From Lactiplantibacillus daoliensis (GTDB lineage: Bacteria; Bacillota; Bacilli; Lactobacillales; Lactobacillaceae), in contig NZ_BJDH01000011.1 in assembly GCF_005405005.1 (NCBI RefSeq), positions 55,873 through 119,872 of the forward strand: a stretch of 64,000 nucleotides of DNA, written 5' to 3'. Shown here piece after piece: positions 26,359 to 35,522 of the stretch. The notes beneath the pieces were generated by a model. The model was not told the origin of the DNA, did not search any database, and was given only the letters and a program-made list of their open reading frames with translations. Position numbers and translations under genes: made by a program. Position 1 is the first letter of the stretch; each line of letters starts with the position of its first letter.

Positions 26359-26616
26359 CGTGACTCCCCATTTCTAGCAACGACTACTTTATGTAGTTAT
26401 TTATTTAGTTTCAACTACTAGTGATTGTGTTTGAGTTAATATTTCTAGTATACGTTATTGTCAGCCATTCTGGTGACTCAATTGCAAACAAGTTACCCGT
26501 CTCTAGCCAACACTTTACCCGGTTAGACAAACTCAATCGACAGTCAGTTGTGAGTCAATTGGTGGCCGATGACTGCATGGTTTGGCGCCCCAATCCTAAA
26601 CTAGTCTAACTATGAT

Positions 26617-26646
26617 CAAAAAAAAGACCGGCAAGATTGCCAGTCA
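26617..26646 (-). terminator. Minus-strand terminator beside repeat copy C
   Basis: Stem GACTGGC/GCCGGTC with loop AATCTT followed by eight T on the minus strand. It separates repeat copy C from the SUF operon. Confidence 0.75.
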
Positions 26647-26680
26647 CTTTCACGATCACGCCACCGGGTCAGTTGCTAAG

Positions 26681-27181
26681 GGTTGAAAGACCAAAAAGCA
26701 TCACAAATATCGCAGTACCAGTAACCGTCACATCCAAATTCAGCGCTCCATCAGTCAAAATCGGTGTGCTGTGGGGGACGCCGCCAGCCAAAGTGCGGTC
26801 TGCCGCCTCAGGTCAAAGCCGGAAAACACGTCTTTGAAGTGCCCCGCAAGCTTAGTCAGCCAAGAACACCGACTAAGCTTGCCGACACTGCACACCGATT
26901 TTGACTGACTCCGTTAAGCGGAAATAACAGATTCCCCCAAAAAATCACTGATTAGCCGGAGGTTGTTGCTGATGGCATCGGACGTGCAGGTGGCGTTTGA
27001 CCGGCGTCTTCTTAGCCGGCCTTACACCACGGATGGTCCGGGAGATTTGCAATTTTGACAAATCTTCCGGGCGAGGGTCAAGATGTTTCTAAGGCTTGAA
27101 CCATTCCCTCGTCCGCATGTTATCAGCAACAACCGGAAGCGGCAGTTTTCACCACCTGATTACTGACGTAGTGGCACAGAG
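26681..27181 (+). repeat. Structured intergenic repeat, copy C (core 26743-27144)
   Basis: Third copy, same orientation. The half-1 closing stem AGTCAAAATCGGTGTGC/GCACACCGATTTTGACT is perfect over 17 pairs. The inner hairpin is GCAAGCTTAGTC/GACTAAGCTTGC (26846-26857 with 26871-26882), differing from copies A and B at paired positions on both sides. Half 2 is closed by GTTGTTGCTGAT and ATCAGCAACAAC. The last 40 bases (GTTTTCACCACCTGATT...) are shared with copy A but not with B or D. Minus-strand terminators lie on both flanks (26617-26646, 27204-27236). No conserved reading frame. Confidence 0.88.
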
Positions 27182-27203
27182 CGACGATCCTTTCTGAAGC
27201 CAA

Positions 27204-27236
27204 CAAAAAAGACTTAAGCAATCTGCTCAAGCCCTT
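27204..27236 (-). terminator. Minus-strand terminator between repeat copy C and the 27.3 kb region
   Basis: Minus-strand stem CTTGAGCA/TGCTTAAG followed by TCTTTTTTG. No recognised minus-strand gene lies directly upstream, so it may end a short non-coding transcript from about 27.25-27.45 kb. Confidence 0.65.
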
Positions 27237-27240
27237 ACCA

Positions 27241-27460
27241 ACAATGATCGGTTATTCGACTACCAACTTAGGTAGTTGCTATATGTGCCCCGTCATGAAT
27301 CCTGCCCATTCCGAGAGGTTATTAAGCTGCCGCCAAACTTAACTTGTTCCATCTATGGGGGACCGATCCAACCCAGTGATAGCTAAAATGTTTGGTGCAA
27401 AATATGTATAGACCTTTTTTTAACTTAAACTCAGTATAACCGGCTTATATTGCTAAGGAG
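27241..27460. other. Non-coding stretch of unknown content
   Basis: About 220 bases with no good open frame on either strand. A short hairpin CTACC/GGTAG occurs near 27260-27275. It ends on the minus side in the terminator at 27204-27236. I see no match to a riboswitch or RNA family I know. Confidence 0.3.
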
Positions 27461-27468
27461 TGACACAA

Positions 27469-27624
27469 ATGTTACAAACAGATTACATTCTGTATAAAAC
27501 TCTTAAGAATGAGGTAAATCACTTGCGATTAATTGTTCGTTTTTTGTCAAGTGCCACACGCCATGAAAAAAGGCCCCACCAAAGTGAGACCACTTACATT
27601 TCGTTTGTTATGATCCTAAACTAA
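27469..27624 (+). CDS. Possible small protein (51 aa)
   Basis: A 51-codon frame starting MLQTDYILYKTLKNEVNHLR and ending in ETTYISFVMILN. The ATG is eight bases after a perfect AAGGAG. A TATATT box lies about 20 bases before the ATG, which leaves almost no leader. The frame runs through the terminator of the oppositely oriented CPBP gene (27565-27594), which argues against it. The sequence is moderately hydrophobic and basic and matches no family I recognise. Treat as tentative. Confidence 0.35.
   Translation: MLQTDYILYKTLKNEVNHLRLIVRFLSSATRHEKRPHQSETTYISFVMILN
27565..27594 (-). terminator. Terminator of the CPBP protease gene
   Basis: Minus-strand stem GGTCTCAC/GTGGGGCC with a short loop TTTG followed by six T. 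Confidence 0.7.
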
Positions 27625-27640
27625 TGTCACCGTCACACAC

Positions 27641-28861
27641 CTATTTCAAGTCTAAAGGTGCTAGATAACGATCGACCTGTGCTTGCATAACCTGGCGCCG
27701 TTTACCGGTTAAGAAGAAAATAGTGAGCAAACCGAACACGATTACGGTGAAGAGAATCGTTTGCCACTCAAAAGCATCTGGCTTCGCCATGCTTTGTGAA
27801 CCAGAAGCCATCATGCTTAAAATATCGACGCCGGCATGAATCAACATTGGGACGAGCAAACTCCCTGAGTATAAATAACTCACCGCTAAAAAGGCCCCAA
27901 GTGATGCCGCAAAGATCATTTGTTCCAGTGTCGCCGACCAAGATTGTCCCGCCAGCGTATTCGTGACATGCCAGAGGCCAAATAAGGCACTGCTCAAAGC
28001 CACAGCCCAGTCCAGCTGATGACGATGCTGGTCGAACGCTTTCAACAGCAAGGCTAACACCGCAAACCGATAGAGCCATTCTTCCGCGATACCGGGTTCC
28101 AAACCCGTCAAAAACATTTTCCAAGAGGCCGCCTGCATTTTAAAGTCAAATTGCGTAAACGTCGTCCGCCAAGAATCACCGACCCCAAACGCATTCCAGA
28201 TAACAAAAGCTATCCCAGCAATCGCAATCAGGGCAAGCCAGTACCAATTTACCTGCCGATTTAAGCGCCAGGTTGGCCAACGAAAGCCCCAAGTCATCAG
28301 CAGGATGCCGACTGTTAGGACAAACCCGAATGCTCCTAAGATACCACTGTCACTGACCATGCCAAACACAGTTGGGGCCTTTAGCACTGGCAAGGCCAAG
28401 AAGGTCGCTTGGGCGCCAATCAAACCACTGAACACCGTGGTAATTAGCAATAAGATTCGGCCGATGACGGCCTGCACCGGTCTCATAGTGATATAGATCA
28501 CCGGCACAAACATAAAAATCATGTAGAAAAACGCCATCGCGATGAGTCCCTGCTCATCCAGTCCTGGTAATTGGCGTAACAAGTCTACTAGCACCATAAG
28601 GAAAAATGGCAGAAAAATCAATTGAAAGCTGGCTTGAAAATAATGATTAAAACGCCGAAAGCGGGGCCAGTCACGCTTAGTTGCGTCGAGTTCAAACGCC
28701 GGAATCAGACCGCCTAAATACAGCAAAATAATGATCAAGCCACCGCTAGCAAAGTAGGCCCCATTTTTAACGATGAACAGTTCTCCCAGCATGGCCCCCA
28801 TTAGAACACTCAACTGACCTAGATACCAGCGCCGCAACAGCCGGTCCACTTCTGTGGTCAT
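27641..28861 (-). CDS. CPBP-family intramembrane glutamic protease (CAAX/Abi)
   Basis: A 406-residue polytopic membrane protein with about ten or eleven helices. The CPBP active site is complete: EEWLYRFAVLALLL has the EExxxR motif, FGLWHVTNTL supplies the conserved His, and SLLVPMLIHAGVDIL gives the second His-containing motif. Relatives cleave prenylated or other membrane proteins; in lactobacilli many protect against self-made bacteriocins, but no bacteriocin gene is nearby. The N-terminal half (residues 1-200) is longer than in small CPBP proteins. The ATG is preceded by GGGGGA. It is a single gene with its own terminator. Confidence 0.85.
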   Translation of the reverse strand: MTTEVDRLLRRWYLGQLSVLMGAMLGELFIVKNGAYFASGGLIIILLYLGGLIPAFELDATKRDWPRFRRFNHYFQASFQLIFLPFFLMVLVDLLRQLPGLDEQGLIAMAFFYMIFMFVPVIYITMRPVQAVIGRILLLITTVFSGLIGAQATFLALPVLKAPTVFGMVSDSGILGAFGFVLTVGILLMTWGFRWPTWRLNRQVNWYWLALIAIAGIAFVIWNAFGVGDSWRTTFTQFDFKMQAASWKMFLTGLEPGIAEEWLYRFAVLALLLKAFDQHRHQLDWAVALSSALFGLWHVTNTLAGQSWSATLEQMIFAASLGAFLAVSYLYSGSLLVPMLIHAGVDILSMMASGSQSMAKPDAFEWQTILFTVIVFGLLTIFFLTGKRRQVMQAQVDRYLAPLDLK

Positions 28862-28950
28862 AAAAAATCCCCCAATCTCGTTATGTTGTAATCATAACAG
28901 ATTGAAGGATTCAGTTGGTCAGGATTTGTTTGATTTAAGTTTCGCGCTTA

Positions 28951-30573
28951 CTAATATAAATCTTGGACCCGGCCTTGCGTGGCTTCATGGTTCAAATATT
29001 CGTCATAAGTGGTGTCGCCACGGTCAACGACCCCTTTGGCACTCACTTCAACAATATGATTTGCAATCGTTTGAATAAATTCGTGGTCATGCGACGTAAA
29101 GATAATCGCACCCTTGAAATCAATCAAGCTATCATTCAAGGCAGTGATCGATTCCAAGTCCAAATGGTTGGTTGGGTCGTCTAGTAATAAGACGTTGGCC
29201 CGACTCAACATCATCTTCGACAACATCCCACGAACCTTTTCGCCCCCGGAAAGCACGTTGACTTTCCGCGTGACATCTTCGCCAGAGAATAACATCTTCC
29301 CTAAGAAGCCTCGCAAGAAGGTATTGTCGCTTTCTTCCTTTGGTGCGTATTGCCGTAACCAGTCGATGATTGTTAAACTGTCATCAGCAAATTGGTCATT
29401 GATATCACGTGGCAAGTAAGTCCGTGACGTCGTTTGACCCCAAGTGACGGTCCCAGAATCTGGTTCCATGGCCCCCGCAATGATTTGCATCAATGTGGTC
29501 GTAGCCAAGTCACTGCGACTAATTAAGGCCGTTTTTTCATTAGGCCGTAACGTAAAACTAATGTTGTCTAAAATCTTGACGCCATCAATCGTTTTTGACA
29601 CATTTTCCACCCGAACCAAGTCGTTCCCAATTTCACGGTCCGGCGTAAATTTAATAAATGGATATTTACGTGATGATGGTTTGATATCATCAAGCGTAAT
29701 CTTTTCCAATTGTTTCTTACGTGACGTGGCTTGTTTCGATTTCGAGGCATTGGCACTAAACCGAGCCACGAATTCTTGCAATTCCTTGATTTGGTCAGCC
29801 TTTTTAGCGTTCGCATCCGTCTTTAACTTCGCAGCTAATTGGCTAGATTCCATCCAGAAATCATAATTTCCAACAAATAACGTAATCTTACCAAAATCGA
29901 CGTCACACATATGCGTACAAACTTGGTTCAAAAAGTGACGGTCATGAGAAACCACGATGACGGTCTTGTTGTAATCAGCCAAGAAATTTTCCAACCAGCT
30001 GATTGATTGAACGTCTAACCCGTTGGTTGGTTCATCCAAGAGTAAGACATCAGGACTACCAAATAAAGCTTGTCCCAATAAGACTTTAACCTTTTGAGGT
30101 TCAGTTAATTCACTCATTTTTTGGTGTTGCATTGATTCATCGATGCCTAAGCTTTGTAACAGTTGGTCGGCCTCAGATTCAGCATTCCAGCCGTCCATTT
30201 CAGCGAATTCGCCTTCTAGTTCAGCGGCCCGAATCCCATCGGCATCGCTAAAATCAGGCTTCGCATAGAGGGCATCTTTTTCGACCATGATGTCATAAAG
30301 TTTTTGATAACCACGAATCACCGTTGACAAGACTTCTTCATCTTCAAAGGCGAAATGGTTTTGGTTCAGGCTAGACATCCGTTCGTTTGGACCCATTGAC
30401 ACGTTCCCAGAAGTTGGTTGTAGCTTACCTTCCAAAATTTTCAAGAAAGTAGACTTACCGGCACCATTCGCACCAATAACGCCGTAACAGTTGCCCGGCG
30501 TAAATTTCAAATTAACTTCATCATAAAGTTTGCGAGTTGAGAACTGCATACTGACATTACTTACGGTTAACAT
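28951..30573 (-). CDS. ABC-F family ATPase, YkpA/YbiT type
   Basis: A 540-residue protein with two ABC domains and no membrane helices, matching the YkpA-type ABC-F proteins that act on the ribosome. Domain 1 has Walker A GANGAGKST and Walker B VLLLDEPTNGLD but a poor signature (LTEPQKVKV). The linker (about residues 240-300, with ATSRKKQLEKITLDDI) is the helical P-site tRNA interaction motif of ABC-F proteins. Domain 2 has a degenerate Walker A (LISRSDLATTT, no GKS), an intact signature LSGGEKVR and Asp instead of the catalytic Glu (LLLDDPTNHLD). So one ATP site is complete and the other degenerate on every motif. The start follows GTGAGG. A long structured leader precedes it. Confidence 0.88.
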   Translation of the reverse strand: MLTVSNVSMQFSTRKLYDEVNLKFTPGNCYGVIGANGAGKSTFLKILEGKLQPTSGNVSMGPNERMSSLNQNHFAFEDEEVLSTVIRGYQKLYDIMVEKDALYAKPDFSDADGIRAAELEGEFAEMDGWNAESEADQLLQSLGIDESMQHQKMSELTEPQKVKVLLGQALFGSPDVLLLDEPTNGLDVQSISWLENFLADYNKTVIVVSHDRHFLNQVCTHMCDVDFGKITLFVGNYDFWMESSQLAAKLKTDANAKKADQIKELQEFVARFSANASKSKQATSRKKQLEKITLDDIKPSSRKYPFIKFTPDREIGNDLVRVENVSKTIDGVKILDNISFTLRPNEKTALISRSDLATTTLMQIIAGAMEPDSGTVTWGQTTSRTYLPRDINDQFADDSLTIIDWLRQYAPKEESDNTFLRGFLGKMLFSGEDVTRKVNVLSGGEKVRGMLSKMMLSRANVLLLDDPTNHLDLESITALNDSLIDFKGAIIFTSHDHEFIQTIANHIVEVSAKGVVDRGDTTYDEYLNHEATQGRVQDLY

Positions 30574-30593
30574 TCATATACCTCACTTTTTTA

Positions 30594-30782
30594 AGAGTGT
30601 TCTGATCGGCGGGTTGCCAGCGAGCATAGCCTAGCAGCCAAATGACTCGGCGGTTTCCCGAGTGGTTTGGTTGCGTAGCTAAGCGGAGCTGGTAGCCGGT
30701 CAGAACACGTTTCGACTATAAAATAACTATTAGCTAGGCCAAGCGGAACCCGCTGGCGCTGCTAGCACGTTTCGACTATCAA
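30594..30782 (-). promoter_or_regulatory. Structured 5' leader of the ABC-F gene
   Basis: A long hairpin of about 110 bases lies directly upstream of the ABC-F ribosome binding site. Its base is GTGTTCTGACCGGC/GCCGATCAGAACAC (30695-30708 with 30597-30610 on the minus strand) and its tip is ACTCGG/CCGAGT. A second hairpin upstream has GCTAG/CTAGC and GCGG/CCGC stems. The phrase ATAGTCGAAACGT occurs at the upstream edge of each hairpin (30767-30779 and 30707-30719), so the leader looks like a degenerate tandem duplication. ABC-F genes are often controlled by leader attenuation; a role here is inference. Confidence 0.5.
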
Positions 30783-30947
30783 ATTAAGGACGAGCTTCAA
30801 CCACTAACTTCCAAAAGCTCAAGCACAAACTAAAAGAGGTCAGGATATCGAATCCCAGCCTCCGTTCGTTTCCATCTAGTTGAAGTGTAGCATGGCGCAA
30901 GCCCGTTTGGCAATCAAAACACCGGACTATTTTCAGAAACCAAACGA

Positions 30948-31745
30948 TTATTTTCGTAAAATCTCATTTTCAATGTAAGTTAAGACACCATCTTGTTCAT
31001 TCGTTTCCGTCACGGTATCGCCTTGCGTTTGCATGCTCATTGGGGCGTTGCCCATGACCACACCGGTTTCAACATAGCGAAGCATTTCCAAATCATTGGT
31101 GCCATCGCCGAATGCGACCATTTCTGTTGATCGAATTCCCAAACGATTGCCTAATAATTTGAGCGCACGCCCTTTGTGCATCCCTGGTTGAATCAAGTCC
31201 ATACTCCCCTGACCGCCAGAAGCTGGGACTGCAATGCCCGCTAATTTAGGCGTTAATTCATAAACCAATTGATCCGTCATCGCTGGTGCACAAATAATAT
31301 CGAACTTCACCACTGAATCGGTGACGGTTCTTAAATCAGCCACCTTCTCCAATTGATAGTAATAATTTCCCATATCCGCAATAAAACCTGGATCAGCATG
31401 CTGCAAGACGTGCACTGTTTTAGTACCACAGAGAGCAATCTGAATTTCAGGATAATCTGCCAAAGTCGTCAGAATTTGTTGCGTGGCTTCGGGAGAGAAA
31501 GTTTCCGCCGTCAAACCGGCCTCAGCATTCATTAATTCGGCGCCGTTTCCCCCAATCAACCACATGTCGGGATAATCTTTAAAGAAGTCTATCAATTCAA
31601 CGGCCTGGTGACCACTCGCAATCACAAATTGAATTCCACGGCGACGCAACTCCGCATATATTTTAGCAAACCAAGTTCGATTATAATCCCCCTGATTATT
31701 AAGAAAAGTACCGTCCATATCTGTCGCTATTAATTTGACTGTCAT
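30948..31745 (-). CDS. Cof-type HAD-superfamily phosphatase
   Basis: About 265 residues. Motif I is IATDMDGTFL, motif II the Ser in VIASGHQAVEL, motif III the Lys before ALKLLGNRLGI, and motif IV VAFGDGTNDLEMLRYVETGV. The large C2-type cap between motifs II and III places it in the Cof/YidA group, which dephosphorylates sugar phosphates and cofactors such as pyridoxal phosphate. I start at ATG 31745 after GGATGAGG; the upstream frame (MKVKAYINGNEW...) does not fit the family. It is a single gene; the substrate is unknown. Confidence 0.85.
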   Translation of the reverse strand: MTVKLIATDMDGTFLNNQGDYNRTWFAKIYAELRRRGIQFVIASGHQAVELIDFFKDYPDMWLIGGNGAELMNAEAGLTAETFSPEATQQILTTLADYPEIQIALCGTKTVHVLQHADPGFIADMGNYYYQLEKVADLRTVTDSVVKFDIICAPAMTDQLVYELTPKLAGIAVPASGGQGSMDLIQPGMHKGRALKLLGNRLGIRSTEMVAFGDGTNDLEMLRYVETGVVMGNAPMSMQTQGDTVTETNEQDGVLTYIENEILRK

Positions 31746-32091
31746 TAACCTCATCCATTCGTTTCCATTTATGTAAGCCTTTACTTTCACAGCGTACCGT
31801 TAATTGAACTGGACCGCAAGTCTTTAAACCAATTTCACACTCAAAAAATATTTATGACTCATGGTTTGGTTACTCATTAGGTCAAGGTTATGCCATGTAC
31901 ATGCCTTGATTGAACGATTTATTAGACCAATCACAATTACGGCTAAATCCTCCTAATTAGTACAAATTTCCGTGACGGTTTCGACCTATTTTTATGATTA
32001 CTAGTGTAAACTATGTATAGAGTCACAGATAGGAGTTTCAGCCTTTTTCTGTCTGCAACTCATCGTTAAAATCAAAAGGAGTGTTGTCATT
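31746..32091. other. Intergenic region before the SEC10/PgrA gene
   Basis: About 345 AT-rich bases between the divergent phosphatase and surface-protein genes. It must hold both promoters. TATGTATAG near 32010 is a possible -10 for the surface gene, without a good -35. I see no repeat or RNA structure. Confidence 0.3.
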
Positions 32092-35000
32092 TTGAAAAAG
32101 TCCAAGTCAATCGCTACCACGGTTCTAATTGGGATTGCAGCTGCCGGTGTGGGGGTCGCACCTAGTCTGCAGGCTAACGCCGCAACCACAAGTCATAACA
32201 ATCGTATCGCGAGTCTGACAACGATTGACGCTACCACACAAGAACAAGCTCAGGCCAATGTCAACCAAGCCAAGGACAATTTGAATCAGTCCCAGGCGAA
32301 CTTTGATGCCAAGACGCAAGCGGCTAAAGATGCTCAAGCTAACACCAACTTGACTCAACAATCTGTCCAGGACAAACAGAATTCCGTAACCGCTGCTCAA
32401 GCCAAGGTGAATTCCGCCCAAGCCATCAAGGATGAAGCGACGCCTGAGAATATTTTAAAGGCTAAGGACAAGGTAAATACTGCAAATACCAACGTCACTG
32501 CTGCTCAGAACACGCAAAATACTAATCAAGACGTAGTTAACCAAGCAACTGATGCAGTCAATGCCCAACAAGGTAAGACAGATCAGGCTCAAGCCACTAT
32601 CAATACCGCTCAAGCTGCCGTTAACGCTGCACAACAAACCGTTGATGACAAGACTAACACTTACAACCAATTGACCCCTGACAATTTAAAAGCTAAGCAA
32701 GACCAAGCAACCCAAACGGTCAATCAAACTGAGGCTGCTCAATCTGCCGCCGAAACAAATTTAACCACGGCCAACGCAAATGTTCAATCCACCCAGCAAG
32801 CGTCCGACAAAGCTAAACAAGACGCCAGCGCCGCTGCTTCCACCACTGCGGATGCTCAACAAAAGCAAACGGATGCTCAAACAGCTTCTGACAAGGCCGA
32901 TGCTGACAAGAACACTGCCCAAAGTTCACATGATGGTGCAGTTGATCAAGCAAACAACGAACAAAAGAAGTTAGATGAACTGGACACCGGCAAATTAACC
33001 CAAAAGGTGACTGACACCCAAAATAGTATTACCCAAGACAACTCAGATATTGCTACCACGCAACAACAACAGCAACAAACTGAGACTGATAAAGCTAATG
33101 CCGATAAAGATGTTCAAAACAAGACTAACAATCAGAACACCGCTAACACCAACCTTTTAAATGCCCAAACTGCGGCTAACACCGCCAATGATAATCTGGT
33201 AAATGACCAAAACGATTTGAATCATAAGAACCAAACCGTTAATGACATTCAAAGCCAAATTGATGCTGTGCCTGTTTTGAACGTAGACAAGGCAGCGTGG
33301 GAAAAGGCCGTTCACGGCTTGCTTCCATACGACCAATTGGCCAACATGTCACCAGAAGAATATGCGGCCTACGAAAAAGAATGGAATGCGTATTGCAATG
33401 ACTTCTTGGAAAAGACTGTCTCGGCTAATAAGTTCCAATCCTCTTCCAGGGACCAAGAGACAACAATTAAGAATATTTCTGACTTAACAGATGCTCAATA
33501 CCAAGAACTAGCGAATTATGCTTTGATTCTAATTAATCAAGCTCGCAATATCTGGCGTGGTGATAACAATGAACTGTTATCTCAAGTCGTTGACATGAAT
33601 GCAGCACATGACGTTGCTCAAGCGTATTCAGATGCGAACGTTGATATTTCCAAAGACAAGACCCATCTCAGCTCACAAACTCAATCTGTTGCTGATAAAT
33701 ACCATGTCGGTGCTGACAATGAAACATTCTTAGCAGAAAACTGGGGTCAAACTTTCATCAATGGTCTGATTGCGCAAAATGGATATATTTCAATTACTCA
33801 AATCAAAGGTCAAATGGTGACAGATATTGAGCTAATGTTATTTGGTGATGGTGGAAATAATGGCTGGGGACATTTCTATTCACTGATGGGTGGTGCGGAT
33901 ACTGATGATACTTATAACAAACAATATTACTTGGGATTAGGATTCGACAAATTTGGTCAACTCCACTTTACAAGCAGATCTGATGCCAATATTAACGGCA
34001 CCACTCCAGACACAACACCAATTGCAACTACCCCATCTTTGAGCGAATTGAAGACTAACTTGGGTACAGCGACCACCGCTCGTGATTCCGCACAATCTAC
34101 TTTAGACGCAGCTAATGCCGCTAATGTAACTGCAACCCAACAGCTTCAAGATGCAAAAACGGCACGGACCAATGCACAAAGTGACTTAACTACAGCTCAA
34201 AACACTCAGTCAGCTCTGGCCAACAAAATTCAAGCCTTATCAGTGCAACTGCAACAACAGTCAGACAAGTTAAAGACCGATCAGACCACTTTAACACAAG
34301 CTAAGTCTGACCTGAATAACCTGCAAGCAGCTCGTGAAGCTCAAATTAAGGTTGTAGCTGACGCACAAGCCAAGGTGAAATCAACTGAAAATACTTTAGC
34401 TCAGGCAACTGCTAACGCTGACAGTAAGGCTAAATTACTAGCGGCTGCTAACCAAATTTTAGCTACTGCTAAGCAGACTCAAGCGACTGCGGATGGGAAT
34501 GCACAATCTGCCGCCACTGCCGCTAAGGATGCCGTGACTAAGGCTCAAAGTGCGACTGATGCTTTAGCTGCCGCCAACCAACACGTTATTGACGCCAAAG
34601 CCGAATTAGCAGCCATCACGGCTGAACTAGCTGATTTTACGAACGTGAAGGCCCACGCATTATCTGAATTGAACAGCGCTAAGGAACTTTTAACCAACGC
34701 TAAAAGTCAATTGGGCAGCGCTAAGTCTACCTTTAACGATCAACAGAAAGCATTAGATGCCGCTAACCAGACACTTGCCAACGCCAAGACTAGTTTAGAA
34801 ACTGCGACTCAAGCTGTGAAGGACCGTCAAAACGAATACGAAGCTGCTAAGGCCAAGTTATCACAACTTGAAAATGCGGATGCCAGGCTAGCTACCGCCA
34901 AAAGTGCCTTGAATGACGCTCAGGCTGACTCAAAGCAAGCTGAGGATAATTACACTTTAGCTGTTCAAAAACTTAGTGTTGCCCAATCAGCTCTCGCGGA

Positions 35001-35418
35001 AGCAAGAACAACTTTGTTCAGTGCAAACGCTGATTACAATCACGCTTTAGCCGTGCTTGAAAACTTACAACTAGACGCTAAACTGGCTCAAGAACAAGCC
35101 AATGAAGAAGCTGCGGTTCAAGATGCATATGCAAAAGCCAGGACGCTTTATAATCAGTATAAAACTGGAAAGAGCGAATCCAATAATCTCAATCACTCGG
35201 CAGCCAACACTTCTGATAAATCAGTGACCTTTATTGGCAATCAAGTTGGTATCGTTCTGCCAACCGCCACTGGTAGTCATCACAATCTCACCCGCTTGCC
35301 ACAAACGAATGAAACTGATGGTTCGCTCACCACAATCCTAGGATCGTCCATTTTGGGATTATTGTTAGGCGTATTATCATTGGGTGCTATCAAGTCACGA
35401 AAACGTCATCACAGCTAA
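32092..35418 (+). CDS. SEC10/PgrA-type LPXTG surface protein with long coiled coils
   Basis: An 1108-residue cell-wall protein. Residues 1-30 are a Sec signal peptide ending QANA. Residues 50-400 and 650-1040 are long Ala/Gln/Asn/Lys-rich coiled coils. Between them (about 430-640) is a globular domain with LINQARNIWRGDN and AENWGQTFINGL, matching the SEC10/PgrA surface-exclusion domain, a CAP-like fold. The C-terminus has sorting motif LPQTNE, a hydrophobic helix and SRKRHHS. PgrA-type proteins of enterococci affect conjugative surface exclusion and adhesion; here, with no conjugation genes in view, adhesion is more likely. The start is TTG 32092 behind AAAAGGAG; there is no nearby ATG in frame. 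Confidence 0.87.
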   Translation: MKKSKSIATTVLIGIAAAGVGVAPSLQANAATTSHNNRIASLTTIDATTQEQAQANVNQAKDNLNQSQANFDAKTQAAKDAQANTNLTQQSVQDKQNSVTAAQAKVNSAQAIKDEATPENILKAKDKVNTANTNVTAAQNTQNTNQDVVNQATDAVNAQQGKTDQAQATINTAQAAVNAAQQTVDDKTNTYNQLTPDNLKAKQDQATQTVNQTEAAQSAAETNLTTANANVQSTQQASDKAKQDASAAASTTADAQQKQTDAQTASDKADADKNTAQSSHDGAVDQANNEQKKLDELDTGKLTQKVTDTQNSITQDNSDIATTQQQQQQTETDKANADKDVQNKTNNQNTANTNLLNAQTAANTANDNLVNDQNDLNHKNQTVNDIQSQIDAVPVLNVDKAAWEKAVHGLLPYDQLANMSPEEYAAYEKEWNAYCNDFLEKTVSANKFQSSSRDQETTIKNISDLTDAQYQELANYALILINQARNIWRGDNNELLSQVVDMNAAHDVAQAYSDANVDISKDKTHLSSQTQSVADKYHVGADNETFLAENWGQTFINGLIAQNGYISITQIKGQMVTDIELMLFGDGGNNGWGHFYSLMGGADTDDTYNKQYYLGLGFDKFGQLHFTSRSDANINGTTPDTTPIATTPSLSELKTNLGTATTARDSAQSTLDAANAANVTATQQLQDAKTARTNAQSDLTTAQNTQSALANKIQALSVQLQQQSDKLKTDQTTLTQAKSDLNNLQAAREAQIKVVADAQAKVKSTENTLAQATANADSKAKLLAAANQILATAKQTQATADGNAQSAATAAKDAVTKAQSATDALAAANQHVIDAKAELAAITAELADFTNVKAHALSELNSAKELLTNAKSQLGSAKSTFNDQQKALDAANQTLANAKTSLETATQAVKDRQNEYEAAKAKLSQLENADARLATAKSALNDAQADSKQAEDNYTLAVQKLSVAQSALAEARTTLFSANADYNHALAVLENLQLDAKLAQEQANEEAAVQDAYAKARTLYNQYKTGKSESNNLNHSAANTSDKSVTFIGNQVGIVLPTATGSHHNLTRLPQTNETDGSLTTILGSSILGLLLGVLSLGAIKSRKRHHS

Positions 35419-35444
35419 AAGTTTAACAGCCCATTAATTTCACT

Positions 35445-35487
35445 AAAAAGGCAGCGATGGATTTTCACTTTCCGTCACTGCCTTTTT
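35445..35487. terminator. Bidirectional terminator
   Basis: AAAAAGGCAGCGA pairs with TCACTGCCTTTTT (one mismatch) around a loop of about 17 bases. It is shared by the convergent surface-protein and DUF2207 genes. Confidence 0.85.
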
Positions 35488-35522
35488 AGCAATCTATGAT
35501 AATTTTTTATCTTTAGACCAAT

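Noticed and set aside
30840..30885. Segment resembling a tRNA T-arm (GGATTCGATATCC)
   Set aside because: No matching acceptor, D or anticodon arm within 80 bases on either strand.
32092..35418. SEC10/PgrA protein considered as a sign of a conjugative element
   Set aside because: No relaxase, type IV secretion, integrase or attachment site in the window; such proteins are also common on lactobacillus chromosomes.
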